A stretch of DNA of 64,000 nucleotides, taken from positions 620,001-684,000 of the forward strand of contig NZ_MWWU01000002.1 of the NCBI RefSeq assembly GCF_002259595.1, in the 5' to 3' direction. Positions 26,661 to 36,799 of this stretch are shown here, in pieces. How positions within the stretch are numbered: the first letter of the stretch is position 1; every line of letters begins with the position of its first letter. The notes under the pieces are model-generated. The model did no database searches. It had not been told where the DNA came from and worked only from the letters and a program-made list of their open reading frames with translations. Origin of the DNA: Aeriscardovia aeriphila (lineage in GTDB: Bacteria > Actinomycetota > Actinomycetes > Actinomycetales > Bifidobacteriaceae). Position numbers and translations under genes: made by a program.

Positions 26661-29600
26661 ATGTCTTTTATGAAATTCACGTACCCCACAGAGCTGCCGA
26701 TTTGCGCGGCCAAAGACGACATCATCGCAGCCATTCAGCGCTCCCAGGTCGTGATAATCCAAGGCCAAACCGGCTCGGGTAAAACAACCCAAATCCCTAA
26801 AATGCTGCTCGAAATGGGAAGAGGCAGCCATGGCCACCGCATTGCACACACCCAGCCTCGCCGCATCGCAGCACGCGCAGTAGCCGAACGCCTCTGCCAA
26901 GAAACTCAAACCCGATTGGGCGATGACATCGGCTACCAGGTGCGCTTTACGGATGAATCCTCTCCCTCCACCCGTCTGGTGATTATGACGGATGGTATTT
27001 TGCTCGCCCAAATTCAGCGCGACCCACTGCTCAGCCGCTACGACACGATCGTCATTGATGAGGCTCATGAGCGCAGTTTGAACATCGACTTCCTGCTCGG
27101 TTACCTGACTGCTCTGTTACCCAAGCGTCGCGATCTCAAGTTGATTGTCACCTCAGCAACAATCGATGCGGAGAAATTCCGCACGCACTTTGAGCAAGCT
27201 CTGCACCACAGCGTTCCCGTCATCGAAGTGTCAGGACGCACCTACCCAGTGAAAATCGTGTACGAGCCAGCCGGAATGCCTCCTGCCTTAACACTGGCCT
27301 ACGGTTCAGTGGATTCTGCGACAGCACAGAAAGCCAATTCCGCCTGGCGCAATGCCAACATAAGCGGCGGTAATGACGACGATTTTGACGATGCGCTCGA
27401 CATGCCCAGCCAAGTGGCCCGCGCCTGCCAAGAGTTGATTGCCGTATCCCGCCATGAACGTGGGGCTCGCGATATTCTGGTTTTCGCATCCGGCGAGCGC
27501 GACATTCGCGAATTCGAACAAGCTATTCGCCATGCGTTGCCCTCGCGCACCTCTGATCCTCGAGCAGGCGGCTATATTGAGATCATCCCGCTCTTTGCTC
27601 GCCTTTCCGCTGCTGAACAACATAAGATTTTTGATAATCACAGCCATCAGCGAATTGTGATTGCCACCAATGTTGCGGAAACCTCGCTGACCGTACCTGG
27701 CATCCGCTACGTCGTCGACCCGGGTACTGCCCGCATTTCACGTTATTCGAAAACTGCGAAAGTGCAGCGCTTACCTATCGAGCCGATTTCGCAAGCCTCT
27801 GCCAACCAGCGCGCTGGTCGAACAGGCCGTGTGGCAGATGGTATCTGCATTCGCCTGTACTCCAAGGAAGATTTCGACTCTCGCCCCGAGTTTACCGACC
27901 CAGAAATTCTCCGCACCTCACTGGGCGCAGTAGTGCTACACATGCTCTCCGTCGGTGTCGCCCACACGGCAGAAGACGTCACGAACTTCGGCTTCATCGA
28001 CCCGCCCGACACGCGCTCTGTTTCCGACGGTGTAACCGAGCTCAACGAGCTGGGAGCCATCACCCGCAACCACGGGCAAATGCGCCTCACCCGGGTAGGA
28101 AAGCTGCTCGCTAAACTTCCCATCGACGTGCGTCTAGGCCGCATGATCGTTCAAGCAGGCTTACACTCTACCCCGCGCACTCTGGCAGCCATCGTCGTTA
28201 TCACCGCATTCCTCTCCTTGCAAGACCCTCGAGAGCGCCCAGAGGAGAAGCGTGAGGAAGCAGACCGCATTCACAATAGGTATGCCGACCCCGATTCTGA
28301 CTTCCTGACAATCTTGAACATCTGGTATGCTTTCCTGGCCAATGAGCCGAGCAACAGGCAGCTGCGCAAAAAGTGCGAGGCCGAGTACATGAGTTTCCTG
28401 CGCATGCGCCAGTGGAAGGACCTTGTCGAACAGCTGAACCATATGTGTGCTGGCCTGCATTGGAAGGTTGCCGACGCCTCGCCTAACGCTGAACCTGCCG
28501 GGTATGAGGAGACGGCCAGTAAGCCTCTGAATCAGCAGGCTGTGCACTCCTTGGTAGCCAGTTGGGATGGCGACGATATTCACCGTTGTATGCTCTCCGG
28601 CTTGCTCTCTAATTTGGGTATGCAGGTTGTTCGCGAGCCGAAAGCCTCTGATTTCAACGGTTTGAATGGTGCTGCTCGAGCGAAAGCACTCAGGAGGGCG
28701 CAAAAGCAGGCGAAGAATAACTATCAGGGTGCGCGCGGTACTCGTTTCGCGCTCTTCCCCGCTTCTGCCCTGTTTAAGTCGACTCCTGCCTGGGTGATGG
28801 CCGCCGATTTGACGGAGACCAGCCGCTTGTGGGCGCGTATGGCCGCGAAAATCGACCCTTCTTGGGCTGAAGAGCTGGCTGGCGAGCTCACGAAAACGAC
28901 GTATGTTGAGCCGCATTGGTCGGCGAATCGTGGTGCTGCGGTGGCCACGAGCCGCGTGCTGCTTTACGGTTTGCCTATTGTTGCGGATCGCACTATTTTG
29001 TGGGGGCGTATCAACCCGTTTGAGGCTCGCTCTATGCTGCTGCGCAACGGATTGGTTGAAGGCCAGGTGACGCGCCGCTTTGCCCATGATGAGTTTATTG
29101 AGCGCAACCGTGAGCTCATTGAGCAAGGCCATGAGGATGCTGCGCGTACTCGCCATGTGGTGGATACAGCCAATGATGAGGATCTCTACCAGTTCTACGA
29201 CCGTTCTATTCCGCAGAATGTGACAAGTATTGTCGACCTCGCCAAGTGGCTCAAGAGCGTTGATAATGCTCATATTCTCGACTTTGACCCTGCTCGTGAC
29301 GTGGCTCGTTTGGACTCTGGCCCCGGCTTCTCCTACGAGGATTTCCCCAATGTGTGGCAGGCTCAGGGAACTGACTCGCGCGAGATTGACCTGCGTTTGA
29401 CCTACGCTTTCCATCCTGGCCTTGCTGACGATGGTGTGAGCGTTCACATTCCGCTGCGCTATCTCTCCCGCCTCTCGCCTCGCGAGTTCACGTGGCTGGT
29501 TCCGGGCATGCGTCGTGACCTGATCACCGCGTATATTAAGGCTCTTCCCAAGCAGTTGCGCGTCCAGTTTGTGCCGGCCCCTCAGTCCGCCCAGACTATC

Positions 29601-30761
29601 GCTACCTGGATTGGCGAGCATGAAAATGATCTCGCTTCTGTGCCGTTTGTGGAGGCGTTTATGCGCGCTTCTGTGGCCACGATTGGCGCTCAAATTCATC
29701 CGTCTGTTTTTGACGACTCGAGATTAGCAAAGCTGCCTGCTCACCTGAAAATCACTTTCGTGGTGGAAAAGGATGCCCCAGGTAAGGACGAGGTCAAGAA
29801 GGCGGAGAAGAAGGCCGGCTTGGTGGCAAGCTTTGGTGACTCGGCGAAGAATACTGTTCGTCGCACCCGCTTTGTTCCTGAGGTTTTGGCTTGCGGTAAG
29901 GACTTGCTTGCTTTGCAATCTGAGCTTTCTGATCAGGCTCGCAAGGCTGCCCAGAAGGATATTGGCCGTACGGCTCGTAAGGCTGGCGCTCAAGGTAAGG
30001 CGGTGACGCAAGCCACCATTTTGCATCAGTCTGGCGCTTCCGCCCTGCCTCGCGAAGAGATGTTGTGGAAGGCAGCGCTTAAGCAGCTTCACCTTCCTGA
30101 TGCTCGCATTTCGAGTCGGTGGCTGGGTCACGAAGCCCTCATCCTCGCTTCTGCTCCCTACTCCTCCACCGATGCGCTGGTGGAAGATTTACAGTACGCT
30201 GCAATCAAGCGCTTGCTTCCTTCTATCGCTGATATCTCCTCTGATGAACAGTTGGATGCTGCCATCCACGAGTGTGAAAACACTTTTGAGGACGCCGTGT
30301 ACGACATTGCTCACGATGTGATGGCGATCATCCAAGCTCAGGGTGAAGTGGAGAGTAAGGTTTCGGGCACTGCTGAACTTCCACTGTTGGCCGTGTTGCA
30401 AGGCATTCGCTCGCATGTGGCTGATTTGACGTCGACGGGCTTCATCGCCCGTACCCCTGCCGCGAATTTGCCGGAAATTCCGCGCTATTTGCAAGCGGAT
30501 ATGAAGCGCTTGGAGAAGGCGAAGCTCGACAAGTCGCGCGATGTGAATTGGGCTTGGCAGGCCAAGGAAGCGCAGGATATTGTCGACCAGGCGAAGAAGG
30601 CGTGGGATGTGACTCCTGCGGGCCCTGCTCGTGACCTTGCCTGGAAGAAGTACGTGGATGTGAAGTGGATGCGCGAAGAGTTCCTGGTCTCCTTGTGGGC
30701 TCAGGAGCTTGGTGTGAAGCAGCATCCGAGCATCCAGCGCATGCGCAAGCTGCTGAGCTAG
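26661..30761 (+). CDS. hrpA: ATP-dependent RNA helicase HrpA
   Basis: Very large DEAH-box RNA helicase of 1366 residues, a normal HrpA length. Motif I is GQTGSGKTTQIPK (about 35-47), motif II VIDEAHERSLNIDFLLGY, motif III TSATIDAEKF and motif VI QRAGRTGRVADG. Helicase-associated HA2 and OB regions follow. The C-terminal half is the HrpA-specific DUF3418-type region, with a Lys/Ala-rich stretch near 1035-1060. No ribosome site precedes the ATG at 26661; a TAGACT box 12 bases upstream suggests a leaderless mRNA. The role is likely rescue of stalled ribosomes or mRNA processing, inferred from the family. Confidence 0.95.
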   Translation: MSFMKFTYPTELPICAAKDDIIAAIQRSQVVIIQGQTGSGKTTQIPKMLLEMGRGSHGHRIAHTQPRRIAARAVAERLCQETQTRLGDDIGYQVRFTDESSPSTRLVIMTDGILLAQIQRDPLLSRYDTIVIDEAHERSLNIDFLLGYLTALLPKRRDLKLIVTSATIDAEKFRTHFEQALHHSVPVIEVSGRTYPVKIVYEPAGMPPALTLAYGSVDSATAQKANSAWRNANISGGNDDDFDDALDMPSQVARACQELIAVSRHERGARDILVFASGERDIREFEQAIRHALPSRTSDPRAGGYIEIIPLFARLSAAEQHKIFDNHSHQRIVIATNVAETSLTVPGIRYVVDPGTARISRYSKTAKVQRLPIEPISQASANQRAGRTGRVADGICIRLYSKEDFDSRPEFTDPEILRTSLGAVVLHMLSVGVAHTAEDVTNFGFIDPPDTRSVSDGVTELNELGAITRNHGQMRLTRVGKLLAKLPIDVRLGRMIVQAGLHSTPRTLAAIVVITAFLSLQDPRERPEEKREEADRIHNRYADPDSDFLTILNIWYAFLANEPSNRQLRKKCEAEYMSFLRMRQWKDLVEQLNHMCAGLHWKVADASPNAEPAGYEETASKPLNQQAVHSLVASWDGDDIHRCMLSGLLSNLGMQVVREPKASDFNGLNGAARAKALRRAQKQAKNNYQGARGTRFALFPASALFKSTPAWVMAADLTETSRLWARMAAKIDPSWAEELAGELTKTTYVEPHWSANRGAAVATSRVLLYGLPIVADRTILWGRINPFEARSMLLRNGLVEGQVTRRFAHDEFIERNRELIEQGHEDAARTRHVVDTANDEDLYQFYDRSIPQNVTSIVDLAKWLKSVDNAHILDFDPARDVARLDSGPGFSYEDFPNVWQAQGTDSREIDLRLTYAFHPGLADDGVSVHIPLRYLSRLSPREFTWLVPGMRRDLITAYIKALPKQLRVQFVPAPQSAQTIATWIGEHENDLASVPFVEAFMRASVATIGAQIHPSVFDDSRLAKLPAHLKITFVVEKDAPGKDEVKKAEKKAGLVASFGDSAKNTVRRTRFVPEVLACGKDLLALQSELSDQARKAAQKDIGRTARKAGAQGKAVTQATILHQSGASALPREEMLWKAALKQLHLPDARISSRWLGHEALILASAPYSSTDALVEDLQYAAIKRLLPSIADISSDEQLDAAIHECENTFEDAVYDIAHDVMAIIQAQGEVESKVSGTAELPLLAVLQGIRSHVADLTSTGFIARTPAANLPEIPRYLQADMKRLEKAKLDKSRDVNWAWQAKEAQDIVDQAKKAWDVTPAGPARDLAWKKYVDVKWMREEFLVSLWAQELGVKQHPSIQRMRKLLS

Positions 30762-30891
30762 CACGATTCCGTCGCTCAACTCTTGGCGCGGTGGAATCTC
30801 AGGGCGGTTGCCTCTCAGCGCGATTGCCCCTCAGCGATCGAGCCACCTCGACACTCGGCGACCACGGTACGCGACAGCAACGATATGCAAA

Positions 30892-30920
30892 GGGGCTGTG
30901 CTCGTGCACAGCCCCATTTT
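30892..30920. terminator. Bidirectional terminator hrpA / glnA
   Basis: A perfect 10-base-pair GC-rich stem (GGGGCTGTGC, 30892-30901, with 30906-30915) has a 4-base TCGT loop. It is followed by ATTTT on the plus strand and CTTT on the minus strand. The 200-base gap between these convergent genes otherwise shows only a GATTATCA word at 30940. Confidence 0.85.
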
Positions 30921-30963
30921 CGCGCGGGAAAGAGCGCGGTGATAATCTTGAGAAATTCTGGCG

Positions 30964-32295
30964 TTACAGGCGACGCAGGAAGTGCTGCATCTCGTAAGCC
31001 GTCACCTGATGCGAATAGTCAGCCCACTCCTGACGCTTATTCGACACGAAGTAGCTAAACACATCCTCACCCAAATTCTGCGCCACAAACTCGGAATTCT
31101 CCAAGTAGCTCAACGCAGAATCCAAAGAAGCGGGAAGCGGCTTAATACCCATCGCGCGCCTCTCGGCATTAGTGAGATCCCACACGTCATCGCTCGTCGG
31201 CTCGTCCAGCTCCAGCTCGCGGTCAATGCCATCCAAGCCAGCCGCCAAGAGCAGGGAGAAAGCGATATAGGGGTTGGCCACTGGGTCGAGAGCGCGGTAT
31301 TCCATACGCGCCGAATCACCCTTACCTGGCTTGTACTGTGGAATGCGCAGCAGTGCGGAACGGTTGTTATGACCCCAGCACACGTAGCTCGGAGCCTCAG
31401 AACCACCCCACAGGCGCTTATACGAGTTCACGAACTGATTCGTCACTGCGGAAATCTCGACGGCGTGGTCCAAGATGCCAGCAGCGAACTGGCGTGCCGT
31501 CTTTGACATGTTGAACTCTTCGCCGGGCTCGTAGAAAGCGTTGTTATCGCCGTAGAACAAGCTCATATGCGTGTGCATACCCGAACCTGGCTCATCGGCT
31601 AAAGGCTTGGGCATAAAGCTTGCCAGCAGGCCTCGCTCCTGGCCAATCTCCTTGACGATAGTGCGGAAAGTCATGATGTTATCAGCTGTGGAGAGAGCGT
31701 CGGCGTAACGCAGATCAATCTCCTGCTGGCCGGGGCCCGACTCGTGATGCGAGTACTCGACGGTGATGCCCATCTGCTCGAGCATGGTGATGGAGGCTTT
31801 TCTAAAGTCCATGCCAGCTCCGAGCGGAACATCATCGAAATAGCCACCCTGGTCGATAGGAACTGGCGGCTGCGAGTAATCTTGCTGCTGCTTGAACAGG
31901 TAGAATTCGATTTCTGGATGCAGGTAGAAGGTGAAGCCCTTCTCCCTCGCTTTAGCAAGATTGCGCTTCAAAATATAACGCGGATCGCCCATGCTGGGCT
32001 TTCCTTCAGGGGTGAGAACATCGCAGAACATGCGCGCCGAACCCTCATCATCCCACGGCAAGGGCTCGAAGGTGGAAGCGTCGGGGCGCACGATCATATC
32101 GTCCTCAGAAATGCGGGTGAGGCCTTCGATTGCCGAACCGTCGAAACCAATCCCCTCTTCAAAGGCGGATTCGAGTTCAGCTGGTGCGATAGCGACCGAC
32201 TTGAGCATTCCTAAAACGTCGGTAAACCATAAGCGAATGAAGTGGATATCGCGTTCTTCAACGGTTCGCAACACGTATTCTTGCTGGCTGTCCAT
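30964..32295 (-). CDS. glnA: Glutamine synthetase, type I (short alpha-like form)
   Basis: Makes glutamine from glutamate and ammonia. The 443-residue product has the beta-Grasp N-terminus (RLWFTDVLGMLKSV), the substrate motif GSAIEGLTRISEDDM, the metal and ATP signatures (MHTHMSLFYGDNNAFY; NRSALLRIPQYK) and the EYRALDPVANPYIAF strand. It lacks the NLYDLP-type adenylylation site of the beta form, so it is probably not controlled by adenylylation. The ATG at 32295 follows CACCGGGGAGG; the frame extends upstream without a better start. Four 15-base direct repeats lie 75-130 bases before the start and may be an operator. Confidence 0.95.
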   Translation of the reverse strand: MDSQQEYVLRTVEERDIHFIRLWFTDVLGMLKSVAIAPAELESAFEEGIGFDGSAIEGLTRISEDDMIVRPDASTFEPLPWDDEGSARMFCDVLTPEGKPSMGDPRYILKRNLAKAREKGFTFYLHPEIEFYLFKQQQDYSQPPVPIDQGGYFDDVPLGAGMDFRKASITMLEQMGITVEYSHHESGPGQQEIDLRYADALSTADNIMTFRTIVKEIGQERGLLASFMPKPLADEPGSGMHTHMSLFYGDNNAFYEPGEEFNMSKTARQFAAGILDHAVEISAVTNQFVNSYKRLWGGSEAPSYVCWGHNNRSALLRIPQYKPGKGDSARMEYRALDPVANPYIAFSLLLAAGLDGIDRELELDEPTSDDVWDLTNAERRAMGIKPLPASLDSALSYLENSEFVAQNLGEDVFSYFVSNKRQEWADYSHQVTAYEMQHFLRRL

Positions 32296-32369
32296 AAAAC
32301 CTCCCCGGTGAGCGTAGTTCCACTCTAGCGAAGCTAGGAATGCACAATGTAACGGCAAGATTGCTAGGC

Positions 32370-32426
32370 GTTAACAATTGAAGAGTGAGCAATTCAAGAG
32401 TTAACAATTCAAGCGTTAACAATTGC
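32370..32426 (-). repeat. Four 15-bp direct repeats upstream of glnA
   Basis: The core GTTAACAATT starts at 32370, 32400 and 32415, with a variant GTGAGCAATT at 32385, giving an exact 15-base period. On the minus strand the unit reads TTGTTAACGCTTGAA. The repeats lie between the stop of the upstream small gene (32443) and glnA (32295). They could be a multi-site operator for nitrogen control or a slippage array. Confidence 0.85.
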
Positions 32427-32442
32427 CACAGTGGCCGCTGAC

Positions 32443-33099
32443 TTACTTTTCCGCGCCGCCCTTCTTACGCCTGTTCCACCAGTGCTGTGGCTTCTGATCG
32501 CGCTCCACAAACACCGAATTGCCGCTATCCTTCATGTAATCCAGCGCATCCTGCTTGTCAAAATCGGCGCTATCCAGCACACCCTCGTGATGCACCATCT
32601 GCTGAGTGGTGGTCATGCCGATGGCGTAATCCTCCACTTCTTCGGGCAGCTGCTCGAAAAGCAGTGGCGGCGGCAACTTCTCCCCGCTCTTCTTGCCGTT
32701 GACCCACAAGGCGACTTCCAGCTTGTCGGCGCGCTTAACCACCGAATACAGCGGCAGCGGGCGGATGAGCTGGGACAGCGCTTGGGCGGCATCCTCCGGC
32801 TTTTGCCCGTCGAGAGCCTTGAGGTAGATGAAACTCGTGTCGTTGAGCACCTCAGCCCAGCCCTCAACATCCTTATATTTGAGCAGGCTCAGGCTCAGTT
32901 TCGCGTCAGAAAACGGCACAACCAACATGGCAAGCTGGGCTTTATTTCCCAAAAGCCCGTCGAGCTGCTCGTCGAAATCGCTCAGCCTGAGGTCGTTCTC
33001 GAGATTATCAGTGCTCAGGCTCTCCTCGCCCTGCGCGGGCAGGTCATCCGGCATGCTGAAGTCGTCGAAAAGGTGCTTGATATCGTCATCATCTGCCAT
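32443..33099 (-). CDS. Conserved hypothetical acidic protein coupled to dnaE
   Basis: Soluble protein of 218 residues with no recognised domain. The N-terminus is very acidic (MADDDDIKHLFDDF), the middle is mixed alpha/beta (QLAMLVVPFSDAKLSLSLLKY; DKLEVALWVNGKK) and the end is basic and aromatic (KPQHWWNRRKKGG). There is no signal peptide or membrane helix. The start codon lies two bases after the dnaE stop and its ribosome site (CAGGGG) is inside dnaE, so it is almost certainly co-translated with dnaE. It may be related to SseB-like or enhanced-serine-sensitivity proteins by overall pattern, but this is a guess. Confidence 0.75.
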   Translation of the reverse strand: MADDDDIKHLFDDFSMPDDLPAQGEESLSTDNLENDLRLSDFDEQLDGLLGNKAQLAMLVVPFSDAKLSLSLLKYKDVEGWAEVLNDTSFIYLKALDGQKPEDAAQALSQLIRPLPLYSVVKRADKLEVALWVNGKKSGEKLPPPLLFEQLPEEVEDYAIGMTTTQQMVHHEGVLDSADFDKQDALDYMKDSGNSVFVERDQKPQHWWNRRKKGGAEK

Positions 33100-33101
33100 A
33101 G

Positions 33102-36100
33102 TTAACCCCTGAAGTTTGGTGCGGTATCGTTGAGCTGGCGACGCGGCTTCTCTCGAATGGCTTGGACGCCAAACTGCGACTTAATTTCGGCAAACAGAGA
33201 CGTATCTCTCTTCACGCGGAACTTATCACCGCATTCAATCTCCACTATAGAACCATCCTGCTTGCACACCTTCAACACCAGAGGCGACAAGCCCGGGAAG
33301 GTTGCCGCAATATGGCTCAAATGGTTCATTCGGTGCATATCCAGCTGGTTAGGAGCCAGGTAGATTTCCACTGGACGAGAATCCTCAGAGCTGACATCGA
33401 CGACCTGTAAATCTTGAGCGCGAAGAGAGACAGACTCGTCACGAACGTCCGGCATGCCGAGGATCTGCACAATTTCATCGACGCGCAAGTCTTGAGCGCA
33501 CTTTTCGTAAGCTTTACCGAAGAAGAGGCACTCCAGCGACGACTCCAAGTCCTCAATGGAGACGATCGCCCAAGGATTACCACTCTTCGAAATTCGCCGA
33601 TCGACACTCGTCACCATGCCAGCGACGCGCAACTGCGTGCGATCGGCCATGCCTGAAGCCTTCTCCTGCAACTCAGCGATGCTCATATCACGCAAACCAG
33701 CCAAAACAGAAGCCATGCCCGAAAGCGGATGGTCGGAAACGTAAAGGCCGAGCATCTCGCGCTCAAAGTCGAGCTTCGTCTTCTTATCCCATTCGGCAAC
33801 ATCAGGAATAACAATCGTGGCATCACCCAAAGCGTCGTCACCAGCGTCATCAGCGTCAGCGAAGAGGTCAAACTGACCCTCCGCCTGCTTGCGACGAATC
33901 GGGATGACCTGGTCCAAAGCAGACTCATAGATCAAGAAGAGCGCGTGACGGTTCGGCGAAATCGAGTCGAAAGCGCCACCCTTAATCAGCGATTCGAGGG
34001 CACGACGGTTCAACACTTCGAGAGGAACGCGACGAATGAAGTCGAGGAAGTCAGTGTACAAGCCCTCCTTACGCTCCTCGACGATGCCTTCCACCACCTT
34101 CTCGCCCACATTGCGCACTGCTGCGAGGCCGAAACGCACGATCCGGCCGACTGCGGAGTAAGCAGCCACAGACTCGTTGACGTCTGGCGGCAAAATCTTG
34201 ATGTTCATGCGGCGAGCTTCGCTCAAGTAAATAGCTGTCTTCGTCTTATTCGCAGCTTCACCTTGCAGCAATGCTGCCATGAACTCGACAGGGTAATTTG
34301 CCTTCAGCCAGGCCGTCCAATAGGACACCAAAGCGTAGCAAGCCGAATGCGCTTTATTAAACGCATAGCCAGAGAATGGAACCAGAATATCCCACACCGC
34401 TTGAGCGGCTTCCTTGGAATAGCCATGTTCCTTCATACCTTCGAAGAACGGCACCTGCTCGTGGGCCAGAACCTCGGGCTTCTTCTTACCCATTGCACGA
34501 CGCAGAACATCTGCCTCACCCAGCGAGTAGCCAGCCAAGATTCGAGCGGCAGACTGCACCTGCTCCTGGTAGACGATCAAACCATACGTCTCATCCAGCA
34601 CCGGAGCCAACGGTTCAGCAACCTCGGGGTGAATTGGGGTGATCTCCTGCAAACCGTTCTTACGACGCGCATAGTTCACATGCGAGTTCATATCCATTGG
34701 GCCTGGGCGGTACAGGGCGATCAATGCCGAAATATCGTTAAAGTTATTCGGCTTCATCTGGCGCAGCAGCGAACGCATACCATCCGAATCGAGCTGGAAC
34801 ACGCCCAGAGTATCGCCGTTGGAGAGAAGGTCGAAGGTCTTCTTATCGTCCAGCGGCACATCCTCAATGGTGAGCTTCGGGCCACCATTCGCCTCAATAT
34901 TGGCGATGGCGTCGTGAATGGTCGTCAAGTTGGACAAGCCCAAGAAGTCGTTCTTCACCAAGCCCAAAGTTTCGCACGTATGGTATTCGAAAACGGTGGT
35001 AATCGTGCCATCCGAGCGTTCCATCAAAGGAGAAACATCCGTGATGGAAATATCCGCCATGATGGTCGCGCAGGCGTGAACACCCGTCTGGCGGATCAAA
35101 CCTTCGAGGCCGCGAGCGCGGTCGATAATCGCTTTCGCATCGGGATTCGTGTTGTACAAGTCGCGGAAAGGCGCACCTTCGGCATAATGCTTGCTCTGCG
35201 GGTCGAAAAGCTCCTTCAAGCTCGGGTCTTTACCGTTCTTACCGCTCGGCAGCGCTTTGGTCAGCGTATCGCCCATGGAGAACGGATAACCCATAATACG
35301 AGCGGCATCCTTCAAGGCCTGCTTGGTTTTAATCGTTCCGTAAATCGTGCACTGAGCAACATTCGTGCCGCCATACTTGTCGTTGACGTATTGCAGCACG
35401 CGCATGCGGCCCACTGGGTCGAAATCGATATCGATATCCGGCAGGGACACACGTTCTGGGTTCAAGAACCTCTCGAAGATCAGGCCGTGGCGCATCGGAT
35501 CGATTTCGGTAATGCCCAAGGCGTAGGCGACCATAGCACCACCTGCAGAACCACGGCCAGGGCCGACCTGGATGCCGTTATTCTTCGCCCAGTTCACGTA
35601 GTCTGCCACGACGAGGAAGTAGCCTGGGAACTGCATCTGGCAGATCACACCGCACTCATAATCTGACTGCTTGGCCACATCCTCCGGCACGCCTTCGGGG
35701 TAACGCCTTTCCAAACCCTTCTGCACATTATGTAGGAAGAGCGAGGTTTCATCCCAGCCGTTCGGGCAATCATACTTTGGCATGTACGCGCCATCCGTAT
35801 GGTCGTCGAACATCACGTTGCACCGCTCGGCAATTTCGAGCGTGTTATCGCAGGCATCCGGGAATTCCTTGAACAGCGAGCGCATTTGCTCAGCGCTCTT
35901 GATGTAATAGCCGGAACCGTCAAACTTGAAGCGGTTCGGGTCATCCAAGCGTGCACCGGAGTTGATGGCGAGCAAAGAATCCTGTGCGTCTGCATCCTCT
36001 TCAGCAACGTAGTGAGAATCATTGGTGGCCAACAGTGGAGCGTTAATATCGTGCGCGATGCGCAGCAGGTCTTTGGTCACGCGCTTTTCGATGCTCAGGC

Positions 36101-36698
36101 CATGGTCCATGAGCTCGATGTAGAAGTTCTCTTTGCCGAAAATATCCTGCATGAGGCGAGCCCAGCGCAAAGCTTCGTCATACTGGCCGAGCCTCAAACG
36201 AGTTTGAATAATTCCCGAAGGGCAGCCAGAAGAGGCAATAACACCCTCATGGTAGGTTTCGAGAACCTCTTGGTCCATACGAGGCCACTTACCCAAGCGA
36301 CCCTCCAAACTGGCCACCGAGCTTGCCTTAATGAGGTTGCGCAAGCCTGTGTCGTTTTCTGCCCACATCGTCATGTGGGTGATGGCACCACCACCGGAAA
36401 CGTCGTCACCGGCGGCAATCTGTTCAGCGGTTCCCCAATGCACACGAGTGGTGTCCTGACGGGCTGTTTCTGGGGTCACATAGGCCTCAATGCCGATGAT
36501 CGGCTTAACTCCCATATCCACGGCCGTGCGCCACATTTCGTAAGCGCCGTGCATATTACCGTGGTCAGTTATTGCCACAGCAGGCTGACCGAGGCTCTTG
36601 ACGCGAGCCACGAGGTCAGGAACCTTCGACGCACCATCGAGTGTCGAATAGTGCGTGTGGTTGTGCAAATGTACAAAACTGGAGCCAGATTCAGACAT
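33102..36698 (-). CDS. dnaE: DNA polymerase III alpha subunit DnaE
   Basis: Catalytic subunit of the replicative polymerase. The 1198-residue product begins with the PHP domain (FVHLHNHTHYSTLDGASK; AITDHGNMHGAYEMW), then the C-family polymerase core with GPGRGSAGGAMVAYALGIT and the catalytic Asp motif LPDIDIDFDPVGR. The fingers follow (YRPGPMDMNSHVNYARRKN; LRRAMGKKKPE), then a helix-hairpin-helix region and a C-terminal OB domain (VTSVDRRISKSGNPWAIV). The ATG at 36698 is preferred to a GTG six bases earlier; neither has a strong ribosome site. The small gene at 33099 follows directly. Confidence 0.97.
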   Translation of the reverse strand: MSESGSSFVHLHNHTHYSTLDGASKVPDLVARVKSLGQPAVAITDHGNMHGAYEMWRTAVDMGVKPIIGIEAYVTPETARQDTTRVHWGTAEQIAAGDDVSGGGAITHMTMWAENDTGLRNLIKASSVASLEGRLGKWPRMDQEVLETYHEGVIASSGCPSGIIQTRLRLGQYDEALRWARLMQDIFGKENFYIELMDHGLSIEKRVTKDLLRIAHDINAPLLATNDSHYVAEEDADAQDSLLAINSGARLDDPNRFKFDGSGYYIKSAEQMRSLFKEFPDACDNTLEIAERCNVMFDDHTDGAYMPKYDCPNGWDETSLFLHNVQKGLERRYPEGVPEDVAKQSDYECGVICQMQFPGYFLVVADYVNWAKNNGIQVGPGRGSAGGAMVAYALGITEIDPMRHGLIFERFLNPERVSLPDIDIDFDPVGRMRVLQYVNDKYGGTNVAQCTIYGTIKTKQALKDAARIMGYPFSMGDTLTKALPSGKNGKDPSLKELFDPQSKHYAEGAPFRDLYNTNPDAKAIIDRARGLEGLIRQTGVHACATIMADISITDVSPLMERSDGTITTVFEYHTCETLGLVKNDFLGLSNLTTIHDAIANIEANGGPKLTIEDVPLDDKKTFDLLSNGDTLGVFQLDSDGMRSLLRQMKPNNFNDISALIALYRPGPMDMNSHVNYARRKNGLQEITPIHPEVAEPLAPVLDETYGLIVYQEQVQSAARILAGYSLGEADVLRRAMGKKKPEVLAHEQVPFFEGMKEHGYSKEAAQAVWDILVPFSGYAFNKAHSACYALVSYWTAWLKANYPVEFMAALLQGEAANKTKTAIYLSEARRMNIKILPPDVNESVAAYSAVGRIVRFGLAAVRNVGEKVVEGIVEERKEGLYTDFLDFIRRVPLEVLNRRALESLIKGGAFDSISPNRHALFLIYESALDQVIPIRRKQAEGQFDLFADADDAGDDALGDATIVIPDVAEWDKKTKLDFEREMLGLYVSDHPLSGMASVLAGLRDMSIAELQEKASGMADRTQLRVAGMVTSVDRRISKSGNPWAIVSIEDLESSLECLFFGKAYEKCAQDLRVDEIVQILGMPDVRDESVSLRAQDLQVVDVSSEDSRPVEIYLAPNQLDMHRMNHLSHIAATFPGLSPLVLKVCKQDGSIVEIECGDKFRVKRDTSLFAEIKSQFGVQAIREKPRRQLNDTAPNFRG

Positions 36699-36799
36699 AG
36701 TCACTACTTTAGTTTTCTCTCTTCCTCGGCCAGCTGAACAGCGGTGAAAATCTTCAGCAATAGCGGGTATAACCGGCGTGCCTTACTTGCTGGCGTGCC

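Noticed and set aside
28161-29699. A 512-codon open frame on the minus strand, antisense to hrpA
   Set aside because: hrpA motifs run continuously through the region on the plus strand; the antisense frame has no start signal or motif.
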